The translations under genes and the position numbers were made by a program. Below the pieces are notes generated by a model that saw only the letters and a list, made by a program, of their open reading frames with translations, made no database searches and was not told the DNA's origin. 64,000 bases of DNA from Azospirillum thiophilum. GTDB lineage: Bacteria; Pseudomonadota; Alphaproteobacteria; Azospirillales; Azospirillaceae. The stretch is taken from positions 169,501-233,500 of the forward strand of contig NZ_CP012405.1 in NCBI RefSeq assembly GCF_001305595.1, given 5' to 3'. This document shows, one piece after another, positions 52,961 to 61,392 of this stretch (positions are counted from its first letter, which is position 1; the number at the start of each line of letters is the position of its first letter).

Positions 52961-53842
52961 ATGGTGCCCGACGTCGCCGGACTGTTCGTTGCGGCCTGCC
53001 GGGCGGAGATGATGGCGCTGAAGCCCGGCAACGTCCATGTGCATGCGGCGGGCCATGGCATGACGGTGGCGGATTTTCTCGCGTCGGCGGATGTCGCGGC
53101 GCCGGAGATCGCGCGTGCCGGTGCGCCGGTCGGCGAGCGCGTATTCGGGGCGGTGCGGGCGACACGGGTAGCGGTGGGATGCAATACAAATCTCGGCATC
53201 CTGCTGCTGGCCGCCCCGCTGGCACGGGCGGCCGAGTTGCCCGCATCGTGGCCGTTGCCTGATCGCGTGTGCGCCGTGCTGGAGGAACTGACGGTGTGCG
53301 ATGCCGAGGCGACCTATGCGGCGATCCGTCTGGCGGCGCCCGGCGGGCTCGGCCGCGCCGCGGAACATGATGTCGACGGCCCCGCCACGGTGGATTTGCG
53401 GACCGCGATGGCGGCGGCGCGGTCGCGCGACCGCATCGCGCTGCAATATGCGGACGGCTATCCTGACGTGTTCGGCATCGGCGTCGCCTGTGCGCGGGTG
53501 ATGACCGGTGGCGGGTCGCTGTCGATGGCCGAGGCCGTCTATCTGGAGTTCCTGACCGCCTTCCCCGACAGCCATGTCCGCCGCAAGCAGGGCGAGGCCG
53601 TCGCGGCGGCATTGCTGGCGGAAGCGCGCGAGGTGCGGCGGCGGGTGGAGGCGGCACCGTCCGCCGCCGTCCGCCGGGAGCATCTGTTCGTCTTCGACGC
53701 GCGGCTGAAATGGCAAGGCATCAACCCCGGCACCTCGGCTGACCTGACCGTTGCCAGCCTTTTCGCCCATGGGCTAGAGGGGGATGGGAGTGGAGAGCTG
53801 GAAGCAAAGGATGAACGGCATGATGGCCGTCCTGCTCCTTGA
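52961..53842 (+). CDS. Triphosphoribosyl-dephospho-CoA synthase-like protein (CitG family) of H4MPT clusters
   Basis: The 293-residue protein shows ALKPGNVHVHAAGHGMTVADFLASA, VGCNTNLGILLLAAPL, GLGRAAEHDV and HVRRKQGEAVA, the pattern of CitG/MdcB-family enzymes. Members of this branch are regular neighbours of mch and mtdB in methylotrophs and may make an ATP-derived ribosyl precursor for the cofactor, but the reaction is unproven. Its last 59 bases overlap the next gene, so the C-terminal tail is uncertain. Confidence 0.83.
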   Translation: MVPDVAGLFVAACRAEMMALKPGNVHVHAAGHGMTVADFLASADVAAPEIARAGAPVGERVFGAVRATRVAVGCNTNLGILLLAAPLARAAELPASWPLPDRVCAVLEELTVCDAEATYAAIRLAAPGGLGRAAEHDVDGPATVDLRTAMAAARSRDRIALQYADGYPDVFGIGVACARVMTGGGSLSMAEAVYLEFLTAFPDSHVRRKQGEAVAAALLAEAREVRRRVEAAPSAAVRREHLFVFDARLKWQGINPGTSADLTVASLFAHGLEGDGSGELEAKDERHDGRPAP

Positions 53843-54737
53843 TGTGGCGTTGTGCCTCGTCGTGGCGGCCGTGCCCGCATCGGCCGAACCGCTGACGGTG
53901 ACGGAGATCGCACCCGGCGTCTTCGTCCACCGCGGCGCCGTCGCCGAACCGGCACCGGACAACCGCGGCGATACCGCCAACATGGGGTTCATCGTCGGCG
54001 AAAGCGGCGTGGCGGTCATCGACACCGGCGGCACGCCGGAACTGGGGCATCGGCTTCGCGACGCCATCGCGGCGCGGACCGACAAGCCGCCGGTCATCGT
54101 CATCAACACCCACATGCATCCCGACCATGTGTTCGGAAATGCCGCCTTCGCCGGAGTTCCGGTCGCCGGCCACGCCAATCTTCAGGATGCGGCGGCCGCC
54201 CGTCAGGAGATTTATGGGCGGCGGCTCGCCGACGAGCTCGGCGCGCAGGCCGCGGCCGGGATCCTGCCGCTGCGGGTGGAGCGGCCGGTCACGGGCGAAT
54301 TGCAGATCGATCTTGGCGGGCGTACGCTCGTGCTGGCTGCCCATCCGACGGCCCATACCAACAACGACCTGACGGTCTTCGATCCGCAGACCGGGACGCT
54401 GTTCACCGGCGATCTGCTGTTTGTCGACCATATTCCGGTGGTGGACGGCAACGCGGTGGGCTGGTTGCGAGTGCTGGATGCGCTGTCCCGCGTGCCGGCG
54501 GCACGCGCGGTTCCCGGCCACGGGCCTTTGGTGGTCGCGTGGCCGGACGCACTGGCCGCAGAACGGCAGTATCTGACCGCGCTGGTGGACGGGGTCCGGC
54601 AGGTGCTGAAGGCTGGTGGCGGCATTCGGGACGCCGTGGCGTCCGTTGCGGCGGACGAACGGAGCCTCTGGCTGTTGTTCGATGCATACAACCCGCGCAA
54701 CGTCACGGCGACCTTCGCCGAATTGGAATGGGAATAG
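53784..54737 (+). CDS. Quinoprotein relay system zinc metallo-hydrolase
   Basis: The 317-residue protein has a signal peptide (MAVLLLDVALCLVVAAVPASA). Its metallo-beta-lactamase domain has NTHMHPDHVFGN, a histidine in PTAHTNND, FTGDLLF and VPGHGP as metal-binding blocks. This periplasmic branch accompanies PQQ dehydrogenases together with a SoxYZ-like protein. The start is uncertain: 53784 gives a basic n-region, whereas 53811 or 53820 would shorten it and reduce the overlap with the previous gene. The substrate is unknown. Confidence 0.85.
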   Translation: MGVESWKQRMNGMMAVLLLDVALCLVVAAVPASAEPLTVTEIAPGVFVHRGAVAEPAPDNRGDTANMGFIVGESGVAVIDTGGTPELGHRLRDAIAARTDKPPVIVINTHMHPDHVFGNAAFAGVPVAGHANLQDAAAARQEIYGRRLADELGAQAAAGILPLRVERPVTGELQIDLGGRTLVLAAHPTAHTNNDLTVFDPQTGTLFTGDLLFVDHIPVVDGNAVGWLRVLDALSRVPAARAVPGHGPLVVAWPDALAAERQYLTALVDGVRQVLKAGGGIRDAVASVAADERSLWLLFDAYNPRNVTATFAELEWE

Positions 54738-54761
54738 CGGCGCAAATCCAGGGAGGATGCG

Positions 54762-55595
54762 ATGGCCCGATATCCATCGATATGGCTGGCGATATGGCTG
54801 GCAGGGCTTCTGACGATCCTGTCCACACCCGCTTTTGCCGTCACCGGGACGGCGGACGATGCTGCGCGCTGGGATCTGCTGCACGATATGTATTTCAAGG
54901 ATCGGGCGGTCGAGGAGGCCGGCGACCGGATGCGGATCGATGCCCCGACCCGCGCCCATGACGCCGCCCTGGTGCCGGTGAAGGTCGAGGTCGCCCCGTC
55001 CCTTCGCCTGAAGACGCTGTCTCTGCTGGTCGACAAGAACCCGGTGCCGCTGGCGGCCATTTTCCGCTTCGGTCCGGCCAGCGCCGGCAGTTCCATCGAA
55101 ACCCGCCTGCGTGTCAACGAGTACACGACTGTCCGCGCCATCGGCGAGACGGAGGACGGTCGGCTGTTGATGGCGCATGTCTTCGTCAAGGCGGCAGGCG
55201 GCTGCTCCGCCCCGGCGCTCAAGGATCCGCAGGAGGCAATGGCACGTCTCGGCCGCATCAAGGTCAAGCTGGCGGACACCGTGACCGCCGGCAGCCCGGC
55301 TTCCGCACAGGTGATGATAGGCCACCCCAACAACAGCGGGCTTCAGTTCGATCAGGTGAGCCGCACCTATATCCCGGCCCATTACATCGAATCGATCGTC
55401 ATCCGTTCCGGCGGCCGGCCGGTCCTGGAGGCGGACACCGACATCTCGATCAGCGAGGATCCGAACCTCCGCTTCAGCTTCATGCCAATGGAGGGCGAGA
55501 GCCTGGAGGTGGTCGCCCGCGACACCAAAGGCGCCACTTTCACCCGGAGCGTTCCGGAGACGCCGGAGCAGGCAAAGGATGGCCCCGCCCTGTAA
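54762..55595 (+). CDS. Quinoprotein dehydrogenase-associated SoxYZ-like carrier
   Basis: The 277-residue protein has a signal peptide ending AFA and two domains. The first ends KAAGGCSAPAL, like the carrier cysteine arm of SoxY but placed internally. The second (SAQVMIGHPNNSGLQFDQVSRTYIPAHYIE...) resembles SoxZ. Fused SoxYZ proteins of this type are found beside PQQ dehydrogenases, not with a thiosulfate-oxidation cluster. The role is probably periplasmic redox or sulfur-carrier work, unproven. It is the last gene of the rightward C1 operon. Confidence 0.87.
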   Translation: MARYPSIWLAIWLAGLLTILSTPAFAVTGTADDAARWDLLHDMYFKDRAVEEAGDRMRIDAPTRAHDAALVPVKVEVAPSLRLKTLSLLVDKNPVPLAAIFRFGPASAGSSIETRLRVNEYTTVRAIGETEDGRLLMAHVFVKAAGGCSAPALKDPQEAMARLGRIKVKLADTVTAGSPASAQVMIGHPNNSGLQFDQVSRTYIPAHYIESIVIRSGGRPVLEADTDISISEDPNLRFSFMPMEGESLEVVARDTKGATFTRSVPETPEQAKDGPAL

Positions 55596-55613
55596 GCGCA
55601 GACGTACGGGATC

Positions 55614-55973
55614 TCAGAAACACTGCCGGTCGGCGGCGACCTGGGCTTGGCGGAACCGATCCATCAGATCCTTGGCCCATCCGGCACTGCGGAATATCCC
55701 GGCCCGTTCGCCCGGCAACTCGGCCATCACCTTCACGGTCTCGATGGCGGTGTAGTCGTCGTAGGTGATGCGGTCGGCGATGGCGTCGATGCTGCAGGAG
55801 CATTTCTCCATGACGATGTGCGACTGCCCGTTGGCCGCCATGCAGCCGATCACGTAATCGGCCCGCGCCGCGGTGGGATAGTCGTTCACCGGACCGGCGG
55901 CGGCGGGAACCGTCGAAAGCCCGATCGCGGCCAGCCCGGCCGCTGCGAAGAGACGCACGATGCGAACAGGCAT
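55614..55973 (-). CDS. Small secreted Cys-containing protein, unknown
   Basis: The 119-residue protein has a signal peptide ending AAAG and then YPTAARADYVIGCMAANGQSHIVMEKCSCSIDAIADRITYDDY, with cysteines likely to pair or bind a ligand, and a final CF. GGAGGAG lies about ten bases before the ATG at 55973. The CxC motif and its spacing resemble small periplasmic proteins seen near XoxF genes in alphaproteobacteria, but I cannot name the family with confidence. It is convergent with the SoxYZ-like gene. Confidence 0.72.
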   Translation of the reverse strand: MPVRIVRLFAAAGLAAIGLSTVPAAAGPVNDYPTAARADYVIGCMAANGQSHIVMEKCSCSIDAIADRITYDDYTAIETVKVMAELPGERAGIFRSAGWAKDLMDRFRQAQVAADRQCF

Positions 55974-56119
55974 TTTCCGGACTCCTCCCGTCATTTTCCG
56001 CGGATCGCAGTCCGAAAGACCACTTCCGCCTGTCTGCAACAGCTTCCCTATATAACAATCAAGGGCGCTGATTGAACTCGTCCATTCCGAGTGGGTGAAG
56101 GCGTCCTTCGGAGGGTGTG

Positions 56120-57205
56120 ATGGATGACGAGGCCTGCCGGCTCTATCTGCGTCCGCTGGGGCTGACCGCGCCGGAACAGGCATTGCCCGGTGCCCGTCGG
56201 CTGGCAGGTGGCTGGCTGTGCTTCGACCGTTGCGAGGCGGTGCTGCGCGCGGAGAGCGCAGTGGAGCGCAGGGTGCTGTCACTTGCGGATCTCGATGGGT
56301 GGGCCGTTCGGCTGCCGGACAGGGTGCAGCCCTCCTGCCGCCTGTGGCTGGATCGGCTGACGGCGGAGCGGCGGCCGATTCTGGGGTTTTCCCTGGACAG
56401 GCCGCGCCTGATGGGCATCGTCAACCTCACTCCGGACAGCTTCTCCGATGGCGGGCGGTATCTGGATGCGGACCGGGCGGTCGCGCATGGGATGGAGTTG
56501 GCGAGGGCAGGGGCCGACATCGTCGATATCGGTGCGGAATCGACCCGCCCCGGTGCGATGGCCGTTGCGCCGGAGGCGCAGATCGCCCGCGTCGTTCCGG
56601 TGATCGCACGGTTGGCGGGGCAAGGCATCGTCGTGTCGATCGACACCCGCAGCGCGGCGGTGATGGCGGCGGCGCTGGCCGCAGGAGCACGGCTGGTCAA
56701 CGACGTTTCCGGTCTCGGCCACGATCCGCGGGCCTTGCCCGTGGTCCGGGAGGCGATGGGCCGAGATGCCGGCGTCGCCGTCGTCCTGATGCACATGCGG
56801 GGAGAACCGGCGACCATGAATCGAGCGCCGGTCTACGGCGACCCGGCGCTCGATGTCTTCGACGAACTGGCGGAGCGCTTGCAACTCTGCGTCGACGGCG
56901 GGCTCGACCGGAGCCGTATCCTGGTCGATCCGGGGATCGGCTTCGCCAAAAGGATGGAGCATGGCGCCGCCGTCGCCCGGGCCTTGTCGCTGCTGCACGG
57001 GCTGGGCTGCGGCGTGCTTGCCGGCTTCTCACGCAAGGGGCTGGTCCGGCGATGGTCTGACCAGACGGAGCCGGGCGACCGGCTGCCCGGCTCGCTCGCC
57101 GCCGCGCTGTCCGCCTTCGAACAAGGGGTTCAAGTCCTGCGCGTCCACGACGTGCGGGAAACGGCGCAGGCGCGCGACGTCTGGGAAACCCTGCGGATGC
57201 GCTGA
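56120..57205 (+). CDS. folP: Dihydropteroate synthase FolP
   Basis: The 361-residue protein carries the DHPS motifs LMGIVNLTPDSFSDGGRYLD, ADIVDIGAESTRPGA, VSIDTRSAAV, LVNDVSGL, VLMHMRGEPATM and DPGIGFAKRMEH. It condenses 6-hydroxymethyl-dihydropterin diphosphate with p-aminobenzoate. It has an unusual N-terminal extension of about 90 residues, which some alphaproteobacterial FolP proteins also have. GGAGGG precedes the ATG at 56120. Folate rather than methanopterin is the expected product, although the neighbourhood is rich in pterin genes. Confidence 0.92.
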   Translation: MDDEACRLYLRPLGLTAPEQALPGARRLAGGWLCFDRCEAVLRAESAVERRVLSLADLDGWAVRLPDRVQPSCRLWLDRLTAERRPILGFSLDRPRLMGIVNLTPDSFSDGGRYLDADRAVAHGMELARAGADIVDIGAESTRPGAMAVAPEAQIARVVPVIARLAGQGIVVSIDTRSAAVMAAALAAGARLVNDVSGLGHDPRALPVVREAMGRDAGVAVVLMHMRGEPATMNRAPVYGDPALDVFDELAERLQLCVDGGLDRSRILVDPGIGFAKRMEHGAAVARALSLLHGLGCGVLAGFSRKGLVRRWSDQTEPGDRLPGSLAAALSAFEQGVQVLRVHDVRETAQARDVWETLRMR

Positions 57206-57226
57206 GCGTCCGGTCCGCCGCAGCCC

Positions 57227-57245
57227 TGGGGTAATCCGCTCGGAT
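57227..57245. repeat. 19-bp element TGGGGTAATCCGctCGGAT, copy 2
   Basis: This copy matches the element at 36047-36065 at 17 of 19 bases, with the same palindromic arms ATCCG/CGGAT. It lies between the stops of the convergent folP and the small gene at 57259-57453. Confidence 0.45.
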
Positions 57246-57258
57246 CAGCCCATTCGGC

Positions 57259-57453
57259 TCAGACTTGGCGCGGCTCGCATTTCCAGCGGCGGACCGTGTA
57301 TTTCGGGTGCTGCTCGGCCCATTCGGCCGCCCGGAACACGCCGGTGCGCGAGCAGGCTATCACGTTGACGAACGGCTCCTGGAACGACGGACGTTCGACG
57401 GAGCAGCGGTCGGGTTGGGAGACGAGGCAGACCACGAAGATGAGTTCGATCAT
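57259..57453 (-). CDS. Small conserved protein of unknown function (64 residues)
   Basis: The peptide begins MIELIFVVCLVSQPDRC and ends KYTVRRWKCEP, with four cysteines in all. Small proteins with this opening and closing are common single genes in alphaproteobacteria, so it is likely real in spite of its size. The hydrophobic N-terminus may be a membrane segment or part of the fold. The function is unknown. Bases 57454-57670 beyond it hold no gene. Confidence 0.66.
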   Translation of the reverse strand: MIELIFVVCLVSQPDRCSVERPSFQEPFVNVIACSRTGVFRAAEWAEQHPKYTVRRWKCEPRQV

Positions 57454-57670
57454 GACATCTCCACGCCGTCAGGAGTGTTTGATGGGTTCCAGCCGATGAT
57501 AGCGGCCAGGGTGCATGCTCAAAGCGTCATGTTGCACTGCACACAAACAGAGCGCCCGAGTCAAGATATTTGCCCTGTGGCGGCCACGTTGGAACGAACA
57601 TCGGGGATCGGCGTAAAGGCGCGATGAAATAAGGACTCAGGGGTACCCCTTTGTTGCGGAGTGGCCGGCG

Positions 57671-59320
57671 TCAACCGGCGGCCAGGGCCGGCTCCATCAG
57701 TTTTCGGTAGGCCATCTGGTCCTCGTACATCCTCAGGAACACCTGATATTTGGCGTCGTGATAGGCGCGCAGCCGACCGGCGACCGGCTCCAAGGTATGG
57801 CCGGCACGGCTCATGCCGGCCATACCGGCGGGGATGTCGGGGAAGGCGCCCGCCGCGACCGCTCCCAGGATGGCGGAACCGAGCAGAACCGCTTCCGGCT
57901 CCTCGGGCAGGATCAGGGTGCAGCCGGTGGCGTCGGCATGCGCCTCCAGAAACACTGGATTCTTCGTGCCGCCGCCGCAAGCGAAGATGCTGTCGATCCG
58001 ATAGCCGGTGTGGTTCATCGTTGCGACGATGTGGCGGGTGCCATAGGCGATGGCCTGCACCGTCGCCAGATAGAGCCGCGCCAGATCCTCCACGCTGTCC
58101 GACAGGCGCAGACCACTGACGCCACCGCGCAACGTGGCGTCGGCCCGCGGCGAGCGGTTGCCGTGGAAATAGGGCAGCACATGCAGGTCGCGGGTCAGTT
58201 CGGCCACCGGTCCGCCGCTGCGCGCGGCGAACGCCGCCAACTCCTCGTTGAGCAGCTGGTAGACGGTCGTTTCCCTGTGCCGGGCTTCGGCGTCAAGATC
58301 GGCTCGGCGTGGATGGCCATTGATGACGTGGTCGATGAGTGCGCCGGTCGCCGATTGCCCGCCTTCGTTCAACCACAGCCCCGGAAGCATCGCCGAATGG
58401 TAGGGGCCCCAGACACCGGGGATGAAGCGCGGCGATCCTTCCGTCATCACCATGTGGCAACTCGACGTGCCGCCGATCAGGGCGAGCCGGCGATTGAAGT
58501 CCACGGGACCGCTGGCGGCCAGCGGCACGCCGATGACGCCGATCCCGCCGGCATGGGCGTCGATCAGCGAGGTTCCGACCGCGATGCCCGGGGGCAGGCC
58601 GAGTTCGCGCGCCGCATCGTCGGTCAGGCCGCCGGCAATGGCGCTGCCGACGCTGCCGACGTCGGTGCCGATACGGGCGTGCCCTTCCTCCACCAGATCA
58701 CCCAAGCCGATGGCACGGAGATAGCCGTCGTCCCACCGCCCCTCATGGCCCAGATAGGTCCATTTGCACACCAACGAGCAGAGCGACCGCCGCGTCGCCC
58801 CGGTCGCCCGCCAGGTCAGGAAATCCGGCAGGTCGAAGAAATGGGCGGCACGGCCCCAGCTCGCAGGTAGGTTCTCCTTCAGCCACAAGAGCTTCGGCGT
58901 CTGCATCTCCGGAGACAGCCGCCCGCCGACATAGCGCAGCACCTCATGCCCGCCGGCATTGATCCGTCCGGTCTGGTCGAGCGCCCTGTGGTCCATCCAG
59001 ACGATGATGTTGCGGGCGTCGTCGCCGTCCGGGCTGACCGTCACCGGCCGGCCTGCCGCGTCGAGCACCACCAGCGAACAGGTGGCGTCGAAGCCGATGC
59101 CGACGATGTCCGGCCTTGCGGCACAGCCTTCCAAGGCTTCGCGCACCGCGGCGCAAACCGCGGTCCAGATGTCGTCGGAGGATTGCTCCGCCCATTCCGG
59201 GTCGGGGCGCCATGTCCGGATATGCTGGGAGGCGGTGGCCAGCCGGCGCCCATCAAGACCGAAGATGCCGGCGCGGGCGCTGCCTGTTCCAACATCCACT
59301 CCGATCACAGCGCGCGTCAT
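57671..59320 (-). CDS. FGGY-family carbohydrate kinase (D-ribulokinase-like)
   Basis: The 549-residue protein has VIGVDVGTGSARAGIFGLDG at its N-terminus, WMDHRALDQ, a sugar-binding IDAHAGGIG and the C-terminal FACGGGTKNPVF followed by LLGSAILGAVAAG. This is the pattern of the FGGY/YDR109C branch of kinases that act on ribulose or related pentuloses and polyols. It is the last gene of the leftward sugar operon. The sugar is unproven. Confidence 0.9.
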   Translation of the reverse strand: MTRAVIGVDVGTGSARAGIFGLDGRRLATASQHIRTWRPDPEWAEQSSDDIWTAVCAAVREALEGCAARPDIVGIGFDATCSLVVLDAAGRPVTVSPDGDDARNIIVWMDHRALDQTGRINAGGHEVLRYVGGRLSPEMQTPKLLWLKENLPASWGRAAHFFDLPDFLTWRATGATRRSLCSLVCKWTYLGHEGRWDDGYLRAIGLGDLVEEGHARIGTDVGSVGSAIAGGLTDDAARELGLPPGIAVGTSLIDAHAGGIGVIGVPLAASGPVDFNRRLALIGGTSSCHMVMTEGSPRFIPGVWGPYHSAMLPGLWLNEGGQSATGALIDHVINGHPRRADLDAEARHRETTVYQLLNEELAAFAARSGGPVAELTRDLHVLPYFHGNRSPRADATLRGGVSGLRLSDSVEDLARLYLATVQAIAYGTRHIVATMNHTGYRIDSIFACGGGTKNPVFLEAHADATGCTLILPEEPEAVLLGSAILGAVAAGAFPDIPAGMAGMSRAGHTLEPVAGRLRAYHDAKYQVFLRMYEDQMAYRKLMEPALAAG

Positions 59321-59344
59321 GGCATGCCCTCTCCAGGGAAACGG

Positions 59345-60268
59345 TCAGTGGGTGGCGCAGAAGGCTTCGAACGCCTCGCGGGTGGCGTAGGATTTCTGGG
59401 TTCCCGGTCGGGTGATGCTGTCGGCGGCATAGCGCACCGCCATATGGAGGGCGGCGTCGAGGTCGCGGTTCTCGACATAATAGCGGGCGAAGCTGCCGAT
59501 GAAGGCGTCGCCGGCCCCGGTGGTGTCGACCGGCGTGACCCGCACCGGATCGATGCGCCGCGTCTCCTCCCCCTTCGTCACCAGGAGCGCGCCGCGGGCG
59601 CCCAGCGTGACGATCACCGTGCGGATGCCGCGCGCGATCAGCGAGCGGGCCGCCGTCTCGGCCTCCGCCTCCGACGTCACGGCCAAGCCGGAGATGGTCG
59701 CCAGTTCCGTCTGGTTCGGCACCAGGAAGGTCACCTGCGCGATCCGCCCGGGATCGAGGTCGGCAGGGGCGGGGGCCGGGTTCAGCAGGGTTTCGATGCC
59801 GTGGCGGGCGCCGAACCAGATGGTGTGGTAGATCGTCTCCAGCGGGACTTCCAACTGCATGACGATCAGGTCGCAGCTTTTCAGATCCTCGGCGGCGCGG
59901 TCGACGTCGGCGGGGGACAGCAGGGCGTTGGCGCCCTTGATGATCAGGATGCTGTTCTCGCCCGACGGCTCGACGAAGATCGGGGCGACGCCGCTGGAGG
60001 TGCCGGGCACCCGCTCGACATGGCGGGTGTCGATGCCCGACGCCTCGAAATTGCGGATGGTGTTGTCGGCGAAGATGTCGTCGCCGACCTTGGTGACCAT
60101 CATCACCTCGGCCCCCAGCCGGGCGGCGGCGATGGCCTGGTTGGCGCCCTTGCCGCCGCAGCCCATCTCGAAGCGCGGCGCCTCGATGGTCTCGCCGGGG
60201 CCGGGCATGCGGGCGGTGTAGGTGATCAGGTCGACCATGTTGCTGCCGACCACGGCGATCTTGCCCAT
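59345..60268 (-). CDS. rbsK: Ribokinase (PfkB family)
   Basis: The 307-residue protein has VVGSNMVDLITYTARMPGPGETI, MGCGGKGANQAIAAARLGA, GLAVTSEAEAE and the catalytic-site DTTGAGDAFIGSFARY (the aspartate of GAGD). These are ribokinase signatures. It phosphorylates ribose or a related pentose taken up by the ABC transporter of the same operon. It lies 24 bp upstream of the FGGY kinase gene. Confidence 0.92.
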   Translation of the reverse strand: MGKIAVVGSNMVDLITYTARMPGPGETIEAPRFEMGCGGKGANQAIAAARLGAEVMMVTKVGDDIFADNTIRNFEASGIDTRHVERVPGTSSGVAPIFVEPSGENSILIIKGANALLSPADVDRAAEDLKSCDLIVMQLEVPLETIYHTIWFGARHGIETLLNPAPAPADLDPGRIAQVTFLVPNQTELATISGLAVTSEAEAETAARSLIARGIRTVIVTLGARGALLVTKGEETRRIDPVRVTPVDTTGAGDAFIGSFARYYVENRDLDAALHMAVRYAADSITRPGTQKSYATREAFEAFCATH

Positions 60269-60283
60269 CTTCGGTATCTCCTA

Positions 60284-61369
60284 TCACAGCGCCCGGATGG
60301 CGCATTCCTCGGCTTCGGCCTCGTCGGTGGTCAGATAGCCCAGCCGCACCGAGAAGTGCCGTGTCTCGCCACCCGCCAGTTTCTGGACATTGCCCTTCGC
60401 GCTTTCCGCACCGTAACCCTCCGGCTCGCAGGTGGAGGGCAGGGCGAAGGCGCAAACCCTCTGGTCGCTGTTGACCAGCACCCAGCGGACCGTCCTCGGG
60501 AACTCCCGCGTGCTGTAGGCGATGTGGAAGGCATCGCCTTCGCGCCGTCGCATCATTACCGCGGTGCCGCCATCCTCGTCGGTGCGCAGGCCGCGGATGT
60601 AGAAGACCTGCTCCGGGTCGTAGCGTTGCGGTTCGTGGAGAACCTCCATGACCGAAGGATCGCGGGCGAGGGTCTCCAGCAGCGCGTCATAGGCCGGACT
60701 GCGCGGCACATGCGCCGGGACCACAGTGCGCACCGCCGTCGCCTCCGGCGTGAAGGGGGCTGGCTGGACGATGCGCGCACCCTCGGCGAAGGCGAAATTG
60801 ACGTGGCACATGTACATCAGGTCCATGGCCGCGCCCGACAGGTTCTCCACCTCCATCCGGATGTCGAACAGGGCGGAGCCGGGGCGCAGCACCACGCGCG
60901 GGCGGGCGGCGTAATGGGCACCGAAGCCCATCACATACTCGCGCAGGCCCGTCACCGCCATGTAGGGGCCTTCGTCATCCTCCCCGACCTCCAGCCCGGC
61001 GGCATCCATCGGCGTGCAGGGCATCTCGCCATGCAGCGGGTGGCTGTCCTGCGGACCGGGGCAGCCGTTGCGCAGCAGCCCGGAATGGAAGGCGAAGCAG
61101 CCATAGGTGCCGACGATCTCGGTGGCATGGCGCGGCATGTCGAACATGTTCGTCATCGTCAGGTCGACGCCGTCGAACACGGCATCCCAAACCATCTGGC
61201 CGTAATAAGGCAGGACCACCAGATGCCCGCGGCGGTTGGACAGCCGGACCGCTTCGATCCCGCTGTCGTAGCGGAACAGGCTGGCCGTCATGCCGTGCGC
61301 CTCGGCGATGGGGCGTTCGGCCTCGCCGAAGAAGCTCTTGCGGAAATGGATCGCGGTTCGAACGCTCAT
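60284..61369 (-). CDS. DUF4432/aldose 1-epimerase-like protein
   Basis: The 361-residue protein has GHLVVLPYYGQMVWDAVFDGVDLTM, TEIVGTYGCFAFHSGLLRNGCPG and HPLHGEMPC, matching the DUF4432 branch of galactose-mutarotase-fold proteins. It may interconvert sugar anomers or a related sugar form in the pentose pathway encoded around it. The ATG at 61369 is preferred over 61387, since it begins with the conserved MSVRTAIHFR. Confidence 0.85.
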   Translation of the reverse strand: MSVRTAIHFRKSFFGEAERPIAEAHGMTASLFRYDSGIEAVRLSNRRGHLVVLPYYGQMVWDAVFDGVDLTMTNMFDMPRHATEIVGTYGCFAFHSGLLRNGCPGPQDSHPLHGEMPCTPMDAAGLEVGEDDEGPYMAVTGLREYVMGFGAHYAARPRVVLRPGSALFDIRMEVENLSGAAMDLMYMCHVNFAFAEGARIVQPAPFTPEATAVRTVVPAHVPRSPAYDALLETLARDPSVMEVLHEPQRYDPEQVFYIRGLRTDEDGGTAVMMRRREGDAFHIAYSTREFPRTVRWVLVNSDQRVCAFALPSTCEPEGYGAESAKGNVQKLAGGETRHFSVRLGYLTTDEAEAEECAIRAL

Positions 61370-61392
61370 CGGATGTCTCCCCGACACTCGGG

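Noticed and set aside
54762..55595. Thiosulfate-oxidation (Sox) component
   Set aside because: There is no soxA, soxX, soxB or soxCD nearby. The fused form next to quinoprotein genes belongs to a different family branch.
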